Shown in pieces: positions 1 through 14,517 of a DNA stretch of 64,000 bases. The notes under the pieces were generated by a model that ran no database searches, was not told the DNA's origin, and saw only the letters and a program-made list of their open reading frames with translations. The DNA is from Salmonella enterica subsp. diarizonae (GTDB lineage: Bacteria > Pseudomonadota > Gammaproteobacteria > Enterobacterales > Enterobacteriaceae). Each line of letters begins with the position of its first letter. Positions within the stretch are counted from its first letter, which is position 1. The stretch covers positions 620,001 through 684,000 of the forward strand of contig NZ_VXJV01000001.1 of the NCBI RefSeq assembly GCF_008692785.1, given 5' to 3'. Made by a program: the position numbers and the translations under genes.

Positions 1-1372
1 CTGTCTGTTCCAGCGTCGACTGACTGATGCGGGCAATAAGCTGGGTGACATTTTGCACCTGGGCTACAATGTCATCCATAGTACGACCTGCGGCGTGAAC
101 CTGCCCGGAGCCTGACTGCACCTTTGTTGCGCTGGCATCAATTAATTTACGAATATCGTTCGCCGCGTTAGCGCTGCGGCTGGCAAGATGGCGCACCTCG
201 CCAGCAACCACTGCAAACCCTTTCCCCTGCTCGCCCGCTCTCGCCGCTTCTACCGCGGCATTCAGCGCCAGGATGTTCGTCTGAAAAGCGATATCGTTAA
301 TTAGCGTGGTGATCGTCCCGATACGTTGCGTACTGTTAGCGATATCATCCATCGTTTTAATGACTGTAGCCATCGCCTCGCCTCCCTGAGTCGCCGCGCT
401 ACTGGCCGCCATGGAAAGCTTATCCGCAGCGGAAGCCGTCTCGGAATTGAGCTTCACAGACTCCGCCATCTGGTTCATGGTCGTTACCGTTTCCTGAACA
501 TTCTCCACGGTCTGACGGGTGTGCTTATTCAGATCATCGTTACCCTTCGCCAGCCTTTCACTGCCGTTTCTGACGCTGGAGACCTGACTTGACACATCAT
601 TAATCAGCCAGCGGCACATCAAGCCAAGCTGCCCCACTGCCCTCAGCGTCAGCCCCAGCTCATCGCTACGATTAAGATGTTGTACGCTGTTGCGTTCACC
701 GGTCGCCACTTTCAGCGCCTGCGTCGCCACATTTTCAATGGGACGCACAATTTGCCATTCAAACAGCGCCGTACCTGCCAGCATTGCCAACTCGCCTATC
801 AGCAACGCCTGCCATGACGCATCCGTATAGAACATCGCCAACGCCAGCATCACTGCCATTAGCCCCATAATGCTACGTACTCGCCAGCGAACAGGCATAG
901 CGGGCAGTTTGCCCAGCAAGCCCTGACGAACCACCAGTCCTTTATGAATACGTTTATTACACCGCCCTTCATTCAGCGCCTGATATAAAGGCTCGACGGC
1001 GGCAATCTCCTCATCCGTGGCGCGGGTACGAATCGACATATATCCCGTCATACGCCCTTCACGTATCATCGGTACTGCGTTGGCCCGTACCCAATAATGG
1101 TCGCCGTTTTTACGTCGGTTTTTCACAATGCCGCTCCACGGTTCTCCCTGTTTTAGGGTGTACCACATATCTGCGAAGGCAGCTTTTGGCATATCCGGAT
1201 GGCGCACCAGATTATGTGGCTGCGCCAGCAACTCGTTTAACTGATAGCCGCTCACCTGGACAAAGGTGTCATTGGCGTGAGTGATATAGCTTTCCAGGTC
1301 GGTCGTAGACATCAAAGTGGTATCATCATCCAGCGGAGTATTTCGCTGGCTGACGTAGGGATGAGAAGACAT
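1..1372 (-). CDS. aer: Aerotaxis receptor Aer (3' end beyond window)
   Basis: Aer is a membrane-anchored methyl-accepting-type receptor that senses redox through an FAD-binding PAS domain and signals to CheA/CheW. The start at 1372 gives MSSHPYVSQRNTP, as in E. coli Aer. The PAS domain covers about residues 15-120 (PDMPKAAFADMW, NGDHYWVRANA). A short hydrophobic anchor lies near 165-205, followed by a HAMP region. The conserved signalling hairpin (NILALNAAVEAARAGEQGKGFAVVA) is on the reverse strand around 190-300. No stop is reached, so 457 codons of about 506 are present. A sigma-28-type promoter lies just upstream. Confidence 0.97.
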   Translation of the reverse strand, partial: MSSHPYVSQRNTPLDDDTTLMSTTDLESYITHANDTFVQVSGYQLNELLAQPHNLVRHPDMPKAAFADMWYTLKQGEPWSGIVKNRRKNGDHYWVRANAVPMIREGRMTGYMSIRTRATDEEIAAVEPLYQALNEGRCNKRIHKGLVVRQGLLGKLPAMPVRWRVRSIMGLMAVMLALAMFYTDASWQALLIGELAMLAGTALFEWQIVRPIENVATQALKVATGERNSVQHLNRSDELGLTLRAVGQLGLMCRWLINDVSSQVSSVRNGSERLAKGNDDLNKHTRQTVENVQETVTTMNQMAESVKLNSETASAADKLSMAASSAATQGGEAMATVIKTMDDIANSTQRIGTITTLINDIAFQTNILALNAAVEAARAGEQGKGFAVVAGEVRHLASRSANAANDIRKLIDASATKVQSGSGQVHAAGRTMDDIVAQVQNVTQLIARISQSTLEQT

Positions 1373-1422
1373 GATAGCGTCCTGTGCAGGTTATCTGTAT
1401 GTTAATTTTTCTCTCAAATGTT

Positions 1423-1449
1423 ATTTCGGCGCTAATCTATTTATCTTTA
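1423..1449 (-). promoter_or_regulatory. Sigma-28 (FliA) promoter for aer
   Basis: On the minus strand TAAAGATA (1449-1442) is followed after exactly 11 bases by GCCGAAAT (1430-1423). This closely fits the flagellar sigma-28 consensus TAAAGTTT-N11-GCCGATAA. It lies about 50 bases upstream of the aer start codon. Aer is a known member of the flagellar class 3 regulon in E. coli, which agrees with the placement. Confidence 0.8.
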
Positions 1450-3181
<1,732 letters not shown>

Positions 3182-3186
3182 AACCG

Positions 3187-3218
3187 ATGCCGGATAACAC
3201 TGTGCTTATCCGGCCTGT
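3187..3218. repeat. REP-type palindrome between patA and fadH
   Basis: GATGCCGGATAACACTGTGC followed by TTATCCGGCCTG forms an imperfect inverted repeat with GCCGGATAA/TTATCCGGC arms, typical of enterobacterial REP (PU) elements. It lies just after the patA stop. Confidence 0.7.
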
Positions 3219-3330
3219 TTTCCCCGGGTCGCGGCCTCTTTTTTGAATCCCATCACAATCACCACATTCCCCTTTTCCCTTTTACCTCGTGACGGCTACA
3301 GTAGTAACTCATCCGACCACATAACAATAA

Positions 3331-5370
<2,040 letters not shown>

Positions 5371-5377
5371 CGACTTT

Positions 5378-5450
5378 TGCCCGATGGCGCATACGCTTAC
5401 CGGGCCTACGCCGTCATACCGGTTGTAGACCGGATAAGACGCTTGAGCGC
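5378..5450. repeat. REP/BIME element between convergent fadH and rlmG
   Basis: Two palindromic units are visible: GCCCGATGGCGCATACGCTT with CGGGCCTACG, and CCGGATAAGACGCTTGAGCG with CCTTATCGAC. Converging REP units of this type often protect 3' ends or bind gyrase, and no other terminator is evident here. Confidence 0.65.
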
Positions 5451-5451
5451 C

Positions 5452-6588
5452 TTATCGACGGCGTCCCTGCTTCACCGCTTTCAGAATGACAAATTTATTG
5501 TTGGTTGCTATCGTCGCGCAATTACCGAAAATCTTCTTCAACTTGTGGAAATAGTCCAGATGGCGGTTCGCCACAATATACAGTTCGCCGTTGATTTTCA
5601 GGCAGCGGCGGGCATGATGGAACATCTCCCAGGCGATATTATCGGTCAGCGCATGTTTCTGGTGGAACGGCGGGTTACAGAAAACGGCGTTAAAACGGAA
5701 CGGCTCCACGCCGGAGAGCGCGTTGTTGATCATAAATTCGCAGCGTTCGAACGCTTCCGGCAGGTTCGTTTCTACATTCAAACGGCTGGAATCTACCGCC
5801 ATCGGCGATTCATCGACAAATACCACGTTCGCCTGCGGATTTTTCGCCAGTAAGCTCAGGCCAATCACCCCGTTGCCGCAGCCGAGATCGACAATCTCCC
5901 CGTCGAGGTTTTCCGGCAGATGCTGCATAAAGAAGCGTGCGCCGATATCCAATCCGGTACGAGAAAATACATTCGCGTGGTTGTGAATCGTCCAGCCAGT
6001 ATCTTCCAGTTTCCAGCTTAGCGTTTGCGGCGCAGCGGCCAGTTGCGGATTGCTGAAGGTACAGTTAATCAGACGCGCTTTCTTCCACGCCAGCGTCGTT
6101 GTGGTTGGACCCAGCACTTTTTCAAACAGTTCCAGCGTAGAGGTATGAATATCACGCGCTTTCGCGCCAGCGATAATACGCGTGTGCGCCGTAACCACCT
6201 TACGCAAAGCGCGTAACTGCTGTTCCAGCAACGCCAGTGTTTTCGGTACCTTAATCAATACAACGCCTGGCGCCTGCGGGTAGTCAGCGGTACTATCGAG
6301 AAACGTTACGCTGGACTCCGCGATGCCGTTATGGCGTAAATTCTCTCGCGTACCCAGTTCGCTTAAATACGAATCGCCAATACTGTATGGCGAATGCTCC
6401 GCCAGCGCGCAGCTTAGCGCGCCAAACGTATCATTCAGGATCAGCACCGGGCCGCGAATTTCCGTCTCATCCAGTTGTTGCAGCAGATATTCATCGGCCG
6501 CCTCCCACGCCAGAAGCGGGTTAACATCATCCGTTTGCGGAAAACGTTTCAGCGTCAGTGAACGGAAACCGTCGTCTACGTGGCTCAT
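5452..6588 (-). CDS. rlmG: 23S rRNA m2G1835 methyltransferase RlmG
   Basis: SAM-dependent methyltransferase modifying G1835 in 23S rRNA. The reading frame extends to 6648, but the start at 6588 ([13 protein letters not shown], 378 aa) matches the E. coli length and has GGAGG 5 bases upstream. The protein has a duplicated methyltransferase fold: an N-terminal degenerate copy (about 1-190) and a C-terminal catalytic copy. The SAM motif [11 protein letters not shown] lies near residue 235 and the substrate-amino motif NPPFHQ near 300. It is transcribed alone, convergent with fadH and divergent from ygjP. Confidence 0.96.
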   Translation of the reverse strand: MSHVDDGFRSLTLKRFPQTDDVNPLLAWEAADEYLLQQLDETEIRGPVLILNDTFGALSCALAEHSPYSIGDSYLSELGTRENLRHNGIAESSVTFLDSTADYPQAPGVVLIKVPKTLALLEQQLRALRKVVTAHTRIIAGAKARDIHTSTLELFEKVLGPTTTTLAWKKARLINCTFSNPQLAAAPQTLSWKLEDTGWTIHNHANVFSRTGLDIGARFFMQHLPENLDGEIVDLGCGNGVIGLSLLAKNPQANVVFVDESPMAVDSSRLNVETNLPEAFERCEFMINNALSGVEPFRFNAVFCNPPFHQKHALTDNIAWEMFHHARRCLKINGELYIVANRHLDYFHKLKKIFGNCATIATNNKFVILKAVKQGRRR

Positions 6589-6673
6589 TGGGCCTCCTGA
6601 ATGGTAAAATTGCGGCGTTATCCCTGAAAAGGGTGCGTGAGTATACACTTTTTATCAGCAACATGGAGCTTTG

Positions 6674-7165
6674 ATGACCTCACTAACTTACCTTCAGGGG
6701 TATCCGGAACATCTCCTTGCCCAGGTGCGCACCTTAATCGCCGAGCAGCGCCTGGGAGCGGTGCTGGAAAAACGTTATCCCGGCGCACATGATTACGCCA
6801 CTGACAAAGCGCTATATCACTATACTCAGGAGCTGAAAAGTCAGTTTCTGCGCAACGCGCCGCCCATCAATAAAGTGATGTATGACAGCAAGATCCATGT
6901 GCTGAAAAATGCGCTGGGGCTGCATACCGCCGTCTCGCGCGTTCAGGGCGGCAAGCTCAAGGCAAAGGCGGAGATCCGCATCGCCACCGTGTTTCGCAAC
7001 GCCCCGGAGCCATTCTTACGGATGATTGTGATTCACGAACTGGCGCACCTGAAAGAGAAAGAGCATAGCAAAGCGTTTTATCAGCTCTGCTGCCATATGG
7101 AACCGCAGTACCATCAACTGGAGTTTGATACTCGCCTGTGGCTGACGCATCAGGCGCTGGCGTAA
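6674..7165 (+). CDS. ygjP: YgjP, WLM/SprT-like zinc metallopeptidase-fold protein
   Basis: A 163-aa cytoplasmic protein of the YgjP family (M48/WLM-like). The zinc-binding motif HELAHLKEKEH lies near residue 120 and a later histidine in CCHMEPQYH. E. coli YgjP has been annotated as a UTP pyrophosphatase, but the fold is that of a metallopeptidase, so the true activity remains unclear to me. The start is the ATG at 6674 with GGAG at 6665-6668. A TTG one codon earlier is less likely. It is divergent from rlmG, with about 85 bases between the starts. Confidence 0.92.
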   Translation: MTSLTYLQGYPEHLLAQVRTLIAEQRLGAVLEKRYPGAHDYATDKALYHYTQELKSQFLRNAPPINKVMYDSKIHVLKNALGLHTAVSRVQGGKLKAKAEIRIATVFRNAPEPFLRMIVIHELAHLKEKEHSKAFYQLCCHMEPQYHQLEFDTRLWLTHQALA

Positions 7166-7296
7166 CTATTGGGGCCGATAGCGCACACGGGTGCCCTTCT
7201 CGCCAGTAAAATGCCAGAGTGCGTCGCAGCGCACTGGCAAGGGCGGAAAGGCGTGCTACATTGACGAAAATCCCTTTCTGGAGTCCGCTGACGTTT

Positions 7297-8295
7297 ATGA
7301 TACGTTTCGCTGTAATTGGTACTAACTGGATCACGCGTCAGTTTGTCGACGCCGCCCATGAAACCGGCAAATTCAGGCTCGCCGCCGTTTACTCCCGTAG
7401 TCTTGAACAGGCGCAGTCTTTCGCAAATGATTATCCCGTCGAGCATCTGTTTACCTCGCTGGAAGCGATGGCGCAAAGCGACGCGATAGAGGCAGTTTAT
7501 ATCGCCAGCCCGAATTCCCTGCATTTCTCCCAGACGCAGCGCTTTTTGCAGCATAAAAAACATGTCATGTGCGAAAAGCCGCTGGCCTCTAACCTGGCGG
7601 AGGTTGATGCCGCTATCGCCTGCGCGCGCGATAACCAGCGGGTACTGTTTGAAGCCTTTAAAACCGCCTGCCTGCCCAATTTCCTGCTGCTGCGGGAATC
7701 GTTGCCGAAAATCGGCAGAATGCATAAAGCATTCCTAAATTACTGCCAGTACTCTTCACGTTATCAGCGCTATCTGAACGGTGAAAATCCGAATACGTTT
7801 AATCCGGCCTTCGCCAATGGTTCGATTATGGATATCGGGTATTACTGTCTGGCGTCGGCGATCGCGCTATGGGGCGAGCCGCGCAGCGTTCAGGCGTCGG
7901 CGAGTTTATTGGAAAGCGGGGTAGATGCGCACGGTGTCGTGGTCATGGATTACGGCGATTTTAGCGTCACGCTACAGCATTCCAAAGTCAGCGACTCGGT
8001 ACTGGCCAGTGAAATTCAGGGCGAGGCGGGATCGCTGGTGATTGAAAAGCTGTCGGAATGCCAGAAAGTGTGTTTTGCGCCGCGCGGCGCGCTGATGCAG
8101 GATCTGACCCAGCCTCAGCATATTAATACTATGCTGTATGAGGCCGAGGCGTTTGCCCATCTTATTGAGAACCACGCCGTGGAACATTCGGGGTTGTCGC
8201 TAAGTCGCGCCACGGCAAAATGGCTGACAGAAATACGCCGTCAAACCGGGGTTATCTTCCCGGCGGACGGTCTGACCCATCCCCTTTCCGCGTAA
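7297..8295 (+). CDS. ygjR: YgjR, Gfo/Idh/MocA-family oxidoreductase
   Basis: Predicted NAD(P)-dependent dehydrogenase of unknown substrate. The start at 7297 (MIRFAVIGTNWITRQF) gives 332 aa, close to E. coli YgjR (334). The upstream extension of the reading frame to 7219 is not conserved. An N-terminal Rossmann fold carries AVIGTNWIT. The family signature ASPNSLHF is followed by CEKPLASN, whose EKP lysine is the usual active-site residue. The C-terminal half is the GFO_IDH_MocA beta-sheet domain. The nearest GGAG is about 13 bases from the ATG, so translation may be weak. Confidence 0.93.
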   Translation: MIRFAVIGTNWITRQFVDAAHETGKFRLAAVYSRSLEQAQSFANDYPVEHLFTSLEAMAQSDAIEAVYIASPNSLHFSQTQRFLQHKKHVMCEKPLASNLAEVDAAIACARDNQRVLFEAFKTACLPNFLLLRESLPKIGRMHKAFLNYCQYSSRYQRYLNGENPNTFNPAFANGSIMDIGYYCLASAIALWGEPRSVQASASLLESGVDAHGVVVMDYGDFSVTLQHSKVSDSVLASEIQGEAGSLVIEKLSECQKVCFAPRGALMQDLTQPQHINTMLYEAEAFAHLIENHAVEHSGLSLSRATAKWLTEIRRQTGVIFPADGLTHPLSA

Positions 8296-8344
8296 AATTA
8301 AGTAAATCCTATGTTACAGGCCATTGACTCTACGCATGGCCTGT

Positions 8345-8563
8345 CATACTTTGTTACGCGCAAAGGGGAGTAACTTCATTGTCGGTCGATCGTCATTACG
8401 ATGTGTGCAACACCACATCCGGTCACCGGGCAGCCATAAAGGAATGCGTCAGCGTATTCCTTTATTGTTGTAAGTGAGACCTTGCCGAATGGCAAGGTCT
8501 ATGCATAAAAGCAGCGGCTAATGCTATTCGGCGTTAGCCGTTTTTTTTGCATGGGGAGAAATA
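8345..8563 (+). ncRNA. alx leader: PRE / yybP-ykoY family riboregulator
   Basis: The 268-base gap before alx contains the yybP-ykoY hallmark GGGGAGTAACTTC (8365-8377). Several potential helices follow, including GACCTTGCC/GGCAAGGTC (8478-8499) and GGAATGCG/CGTATTCC (8442-8463). An intrinsic terminator stem comes just before the alx ribosome binding site. In E. coli this leader (PRE) responds to alkaline pH and manganese by controlling alx expression. The start of the transcript is inferred, not seen. Confidence 0.85.
8515..8548 (+). terminator. Intrinsic terminator inside the alx leader
   Basis: CGGCTAA (8515-8521) pairs with TTAGCCG (8534-8540), followed by eight T residues (8541-8548). It lies only 15 bases upstream of the alx ATG, so it is the regulated expression platform rather than the end of an upstream gene. 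Confidence 0.85.
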
Positions 8564-9532
8564 ATGAATACTGTCGGTACGCCATTATTATGGGGTGGAT
8601 TCGCGGTTGTTGTGGTGATAATGCTATCCATCGACCTGTTATTGCAGGGGCGCCGCGGCGCACATGCTATGTCGATGAAACAAGCGGCGGGATGGTCAAT
8701 CCTGTGGGTAACGCTCTCGTTACTGTTTAACGCCGCTTTCTGGTGGTATCTGGCTGAAACGCAAGGGCGCGAAGTTGCTGACCCGCAGGCATTGGCGTTC
8801 CTTACCGGCTATCTGATTGAGAAGTCGCTGGCCGTGGATAACGTCTTTGTCTGGCTGATGCTGTTTAGCTATTTCTCCGTCCCTCCGGCCCTGCAACGCC
8901 GGGTGCTGGTGTATGGGGTTCTTGGCGCGATTGTGTTGCGTACTATCATGATTTTTGCCGGTACCTGGCTTATCACCCAGTTCGAATGGCTGCTGTATGT
9001 GTTTGGCGCCTTCCTGCTGTTTACCGGCGTAAAAATGGCGCTGGCGAAAGAAGACGAATCCGGCATTGGCGAAAAACCGATGGTGCGTTGGCTGCGTGGG
9101 CATCTGCGCATGACTGATACGATCGAGAACGAGCACTTTTTCGTACGCAAAAACGGCCTGCTGTATGCTACGCCGCTGCTGCTGGTGCTGATTATGGTTG
9201 AGTTCAGCGATGTAATCTTCGCCGTTGACAGTATTCCGGCGATCTTTGCGGTCACCACCGACCCGTTCATCGTGTTGACCTCTAACCTGTTTGCTATCCT
9301 GGGCCTGCGCGCGATGTACTTCCTGCTATCCGGCGTGGCGGAACGTTTCTCGATGCTGAAATATGGTCTGGCGGTCATTCTGGTATTTATCGGCATTAAG
9401 ATGCTGATCGTCGACTTCTATCATATTCCTATCGCAATTTCGCTGGGCGTAGTGTTTGGCATTCTGACCGTTACGCTGGTGATTAACGCCTGGGTTAACC
9501 ATCAGCGCGATAAGAAACTGCGAGCGCAATAA
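8564..9532 (+). CDS. alx: Alx, TerC-family membrane protein (pH/Mn-inducible)
   Basis: A 322-aa integral inner-membrane protein with about nine hydrophobic segments. It belongs to the TerC family and is linked in E. coli to manganese export/homeostasis and alkaline induction. The acidic membrane motifs [13 protein letters not shown] (about residue 86) and [15 protein letters not shown] (about 210) are the paired TerC signature that probably coordinates metal. The ATG at 8564 has GGGGAG 7 bases upstream. Expression should be governed by the leader RNA described above. An intrinsic terminator follows. Confidence 0.95.
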   Translation: MNTVGTPLLWGGFAVVVVIMLSIDLLLQGRRGAHAMSMKQAAGWSILWVTLSLLFNAAFWWYLAETQGREVADPQALAFLTGYLIEKSLAVDNVFVWLMLFSYFSVPPALQRRVLVYGVLGAIVLRTIMIFAGTWLITQFEWLLYVFGAFLLFTGVKMALAKEDESGIGEKPMVRWLRGHLRMTDTIENEHFFVRKNGLLYATPLLLVLIMVEFSDVIFAVDSIPAIFAVTTDPFIVLTSNLFAILGLRAMYFLLSGVAERFSMLKYGLAVILVFIGIKMLIVDFYHIPIAISLGVVFGILTVTLVINAWVNHQRDKKLRAQ

Positions 9533-9559
9533 GCTATTATCGGGGTAACCTGCCCCATC

Positions 9560-9599
9560 AAAAACGCCCGGCGGCGCACACTTGCCGGGCGTTTTTGTT
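9560..9599 (+). terminator. alx transcription terminator
   Basis: AAAAACGCCCGGC and GCCGGGCGTTTTT flank a short loop. The strong GC stem with a T tract lies 28 bases after the alx stop. Confidence 0.85.
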
Positions 9600-9758
9600 T
9601 AACATGTCACAATACTGTTAATATAAAGTTATAAAACATGATCACAGCAAAAAATCCAGGATATTTCGCTTCCCGAACCTTCAACTTTCCTTATACTCAA
9701 CCAGGCAAACACTTTGTTACATCCTGAAAGATGCGCCGTAAGAGCGTGCAGGGGATGA

Positions 9759-9783
9759 ACAGCAACACAATACAAGGAACATG
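9759..9783 (+). promoter_or_regulatory. Candidate GcvB sRNA target site upstream of sstT
   Basis: A C/A-rich stretch (ACAGCAACACAATACAAGGA) overlaps the sstT ribosome binding site. GcvB uses a G/U-rich seed to bind CA-rich leaders, and sstT is an established GcvB target in E. coli. The exact pairing is inferred from composition only. Confidence 0.55.
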
Positions 9784-9785
9784 AA

Positions 9786-11030
9786 ATGGCTACGCAACGT
9801 GCATCAGGGCTACTACAGCGTTTAGCGCAAGGCAGTCTGGTTAAACAAATTTTAGTGGGTCTGGTACTGGGAATTTTACTGGCATGGGTTTCTAAGCCTG
9901 CGGCGGAAGCGGTTGGCTTGCTTGGCACCCTGTTCGTCGGCGCCTTAAAAGCGGTCGCCCCCATTCTGGTGCTGATGCTGGTAATGGCCTCGATCGCCAA
10001 CCACCAGCACGGTCAAAAAACCAATATTCGCCCTATTCTCTTTCTTTATCTGCTAGGCACCTTTTCAGCCGCGCTGGCGGCCGTCGTGTTCAGCTTCGCC
10101 TTCCCTTCAACGCTGCATCTGTCCAGCAGCGCTCAGGATATCGTGCCGCCATCCGGCATTGTAGAAGTCCTGCGTGGCCTGCTGCTGAGTATGGTGTCGA
10201 ACCCCATCGACGCGCTGCTGAACGCCAACTATATTGGGATTCTGGTGTGGGCCGTCGGTCTGGGATTTGCCCTGCGTCATGGTAATGAGACCACCAAAAA
10301 CCTCGTGAACGATATGTCCAACGCCGTGACCTTTATGGTGAAACTGGTGATCCGTTTCGCGCCAGTCGGTATCTTTGGCCTGGTTTCATCAACGCTTGCA
10401 ACCACCGGTTTCTCCACGCTGTGGGGCTATGCGCACCTGCTGGTCGTCTTGATTGGCTGTATGATTCTGGTCGCGTTGGTGGTCAACCCGCTGTTAGTAT
10501 TCTGGAAAATTCGTCGTAACCCTTATCCGCTGGTGTTCGCATGCCTGCGTGAAAGCGGCGTTTATGCCTTCTTTACCCGCAGCTCTGCCGCCAATATTCC
10601 GGTGAACATGGCGTTGTGCGAAAAACTGAATCTGGACAGGGATACTTACTCCGTTTCCATTCCGCTGGGCGCCACCATCAATATGGCCGGCGCGGCAATT
10701 ACCATTACGGTTCTGACGTTGGCGGCAGTCCATACGTTAGGCGTACCGGTGGATCTGCCCACAGCGCTGCTGTTGAGCGTAGTGGCCTCGCTGTGTGCTT
10801 GCGGCGCCTCCGGCGTGGCAGGCGGTTCATTGTTACTGATTCCGCTGGCGTGCAACATGTTTGGTATCCCGAACGATATCGCGATGCAGGTGGTTGCGGT
10901 CGGCTTTATTATCGGCGTATTGCAGGATTCGTGTGAAACGGCGCTGAACTCGTCTACCGATGTTCTGTTCACTGCGGCAGCCTGCCAGGCAGAGGACGAA
11001 CGTCTGGCGAATAACGCCTTGCGCAGCTAA
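9786..11030 (+). CDS. sstT: Serine/threonine:Na+ symporter SstT
   Basis: Sodium-coupled uptake of L-serine and L-threonine across the inner membrane (dicarboxylate/amino acid:cation symporter family). At 414 aa it matches the E. coli length. Visible family motifs are the re-entrant-loop serine-rich stretch [14 protein letters not shown] (about residue 260) and [14 protein letters not shown] (about 295). The substrate/sodium site is near [20 protein letters not shown] (about 365). ATG 9786 has AAGGA close upstream. It is monocistronic and followed by a REP element. Confidence 0.97.
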   Translation: MATQRASGLLQRLAQGSLVKQILVGLVLGILLAWVSKPAAEAVGLLGTLFVGALKAVAPILVLMLVMASIANHQHGQKTNIRPILFLYLLGTFSAALAAVVFSFAFPSTLHLSSSAQDIVPPSGIVEVLRGLLLSMVSNPIDALLNANYIGILVWAVGLGFALRHGNETTKNLVNDMSNAVTFMVKLVIRFAPVGIFGLVSSTLATTGFSTLWGYAHLLVVLIGCMILVALVVNPLLVFWKIRRNPYPLVFACLRESGVYAFFTRSSAANIPVNMALCEKLNLDRDTYSVSIPLGATINMAGAAITITVLTLAAVHTLGVPVDLPTALLLSVVASLCACGASGVAGGSLLLIPLACNMFGIPNDIAMQVVAVGFIIGVLQDSCETALNSSTDVLFTAAACQAEDERLANNALRS

Positions 11031-11039
11031 GTTATTATT

Positions 11040-11126
11040 GATGCCGGATAGCGCGTGCTATCCGGCAGATCCGCTTGCCCGGCCTACGTTCGCAGATAAG
11101 ACGCGTTAGCGTCGCCATCCGGCGCT
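11040..11126. repeat. REP/BIME element between convergent sstT and uxaA
   Basis: GATGCCGGATAGCGCGTGCT-ATCCGGC and GCCCGGCCTACG ... GATAAGACGCG ... GCCATCCGGCGC form two or more REP units in the 98-base gap between the stops. Confidence 0.75.
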
Positions 11127-11128
11127 TT

Positions 11129-12616
11129 TTATAAGGTGACACCACTCTTAAAGATCGCCAGCTCACGGAAGTCATTACGCTCGTTGCAGGTCTGCTTGCC
11201 GTTAGCAATCTTAACGATGGTATCGACAAACTCATTTAAGAGCTGCGGCATCGCTTTGCCCTGGATGAGTTGTCCGGCGTTAAAATCAATCCAGTGTTTT
11301 TTTCTGCTCGCCAGTTCGCTGTTGGTGGCGATTTTTACCGTGGGGACAAATCCGCCGTAGGGTGTTCCTCGCCCGGTACTGAATAGCACCATATGGCATC
11401 CCGCTCCTGCCAGCGCGCTGGTTGCCACGGCGTCGTTACCCGGCGCGCTTAACAGATTCAGACCCGCTTTTTTCAGACGTTCTCCGTAACGCAGCACATC
11501 CACCACCGGGCTGGAGCCCGCTTTTTGAGTGCAGCCCAACGACTTATCTTCCAGCGTGGTAATACCGCCTGCTTTGTTGCCCGGCGACGGGTTTTCATAG
11601 ATTGGTTGGTTATGGGCGATGAAGTATCGCTTAAAGTCATTCACCATCGTCACCAATTTGCTAAATGTCTCTTCATCACGGCAGTGGCTCATCAGCAACC
11701 GTTCTGCGCCGAACATCTCCGGCACTTCCGTCAGTACTGTGGTGCCGCCGTTGGCAATCACATAATCGGAAAATCGTCCCAGCATTGGGTTGGCGGTGAT
11801 CCCTGACAGCCCATCCGATCCGCCACACTCGAGGCCAAATTTCAGCTCGCTCAGTTTGCCAGGTACGCGTCTATCGTGGCGCATTACGCTATAAAGCTGA
11901 TGAAGATGTTCAACGCCCGCCTCGACTTCATCATCCTGATGCTGGCAAACCATAAAATGCACGCGCTCAGAGTCAAACTCGCCTAACGTGTCGCGGAACA
12001 CATCAACCTGATTATTCTCACAGCCCAGGCCAATCACTAACACCGCGCCCGCATTCGGATGGCGAACCATATTTTGCAGCATGGTGCGGGTATTAATGTG
12101 GTCATCGCCCAACTGAGAGCAGCCGTAAGTGTGGCTAAAAAGAAATACGCCGTCAGTGCCTTCTGCGTTGTCACTCTCTTGTAAAAAGCGCTTCTGGATC
12201 TGGCGCGCAATACCGTTTACGCAGCCTACGGTTGGCAAAATCCACAGCTCATTACGCACGCCAACGTCACCGCTGGCGCGACGATAGATCTGAACCTCCC
12301 GATCCGCAGGCTGTGACGGAGACGTCTGGAAATCAGGTTGATAGCGGTACGCATCCACATCGCTTAGATTGGTGCGGGTATTGTGCGCATGAATATGTTC
12401 TCCCACTGCGACATCCGCCAGCGTATGGCCGATCGGCAGACCATATTTAATGACATTTTCACCCATCGCTATGTCACGTAAAGAAAATTTATGTCCACGC
12501 GCAACATCCTGGCGTAATGTCACAGTTTGGCTATCGACGCTTACTGGCGTACCTTGCGCTAAATCGACCAGCGCTACCGCGACGTTATCCAGCGAGTGGA
12601 TCCTGATGTATTGCAT
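11129..12616 (-). CDS. uxaA: Altronate dehydratase UxaA
   Basis: Dehydrates D-altronate to 2-dehydro-3-deoxy-D-gluconate in galacturonate catabolism. At 495 aa it has the family length. An N-terminal SAF-like domain (about 1-90) precedes the large UxaA/GarD domain. Conserved cysteines of the iron-binding family lie in PTVGCVNGIA, YGCSQLGDD, GLGCENNQVD and GLECGGSDG, followed by NPSPGNKAGGITTLEDKSLGC. GarD (47368-48939) is a paralogue in the same window. It follows uxaC by 14 bases, forming the uxaCA operon under ExuR control. Confidence 0.97.
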   Translation of the reverse strand: MQYIRIHSLDNVAVALVDLAQGTPVSVDSQTVTLRQDVARGHKFSLRDIAMGENVIKYGLPIGHTLADVAVGEHIHAHNTRTNLSDVDAYRYQPDFQTSPSQPADREVQIYRRASGDVGVRNELWILPTVGCVNGIARQIQKRFLQESDNAEGTDGVFLFSHTYGCSQLGDDHINTRTMLQNMVRHPNAGAVLVIGLGCENNQVDVFRDTLGEFDSERVHFMVCQHQDDEVEAGVEHLHQLYSVMRHDRRVPGKLSELKFGLECGGSDGLSGITANPMLGRFSDYVIANGGTTVLTEVPEMFGAERLLMSHCRDEETFSKLVTMVNDFKRYFIAHNQPIYENPSPGNKAGGITTLEDKSLGCTQKAGSSPVVDVLRYGERLKKAGLNLLSAPGNDAVATSALAGAGCHMVLFSTGRGTPYGGFVPTVKIATNSELASRKKHWIDFNAGQLIQGKAMPQLLNEFVDTIVKIANGKQTCNERNDFRELAIFKSGVTL

Positions 12617-12630
12617 ATCAACCCCAGACC

Positions 12631-14094
<1,464 letters not shown>

Positions 14095-14097
14095 TCA

Positions 14098-14115
14098 AAG
14101 TTATCACACCAATTT
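14098..14115 (-). promoter_or_regulatory. Candidate ExuR operator upstream of uxaCA
   Basis: On the minus strand AAATTGGTGTGATAACTT matches the hexuronate-repressor palindrome AAATTGGTATACCAATTT (recalled) at 13 of 18 positions. It lies 55 bases upstream of the uxaC start. Confidence 0.5.
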
Positions 14116-14517
14116 CCATATACTGAACAACTTTTCATGAGATAGATCAATAAACATCAACAAATAAATCCCCGTAAAAGAAATAAACTTCCCGGAAAGG
14201 CGCGCCAGAACTGGCATGGCTGAAACCAAATAATGACCACACTAAGATTCACGCATTTGTGATGTCATTCACCTTTTTAAGATGTATGACAAGTTATCTT
14301 TCTGCCGGCGCGATATATAAGCCGACGGAATGCGCAGTTATCGATGGCGTCACCATCGAATTGACCGGTACGGAAACCGAATGAACACAGTGGTTTGATG
14401 GCAGAGTCGGGGCGTACCGGATTTTTTTCCGATTCCCCTTCCTGAATGAACATCCCCCGCCGCGAGCAGGAAGATGGCCGTGTTCCTTGCGGAAATGACA
14501 AAACGATGAGGTTTTAG
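14116..14517. promoter_or_regulatory. uxaC-exuT divergent regulatory region with a CRP site
   Basis: Noncoding. TGTGATGTCATTCACC (14258-14273) is a good CRP site (TGTGA-N6-TCACA with one mismatch), placed to serve exuT or both directions. AATTGACCGGTA near 14358 resembles an ExuR half site. The exuT ATG at 14518 is preceded by GATGAGGTTTTAG. Confidence 0.6.
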
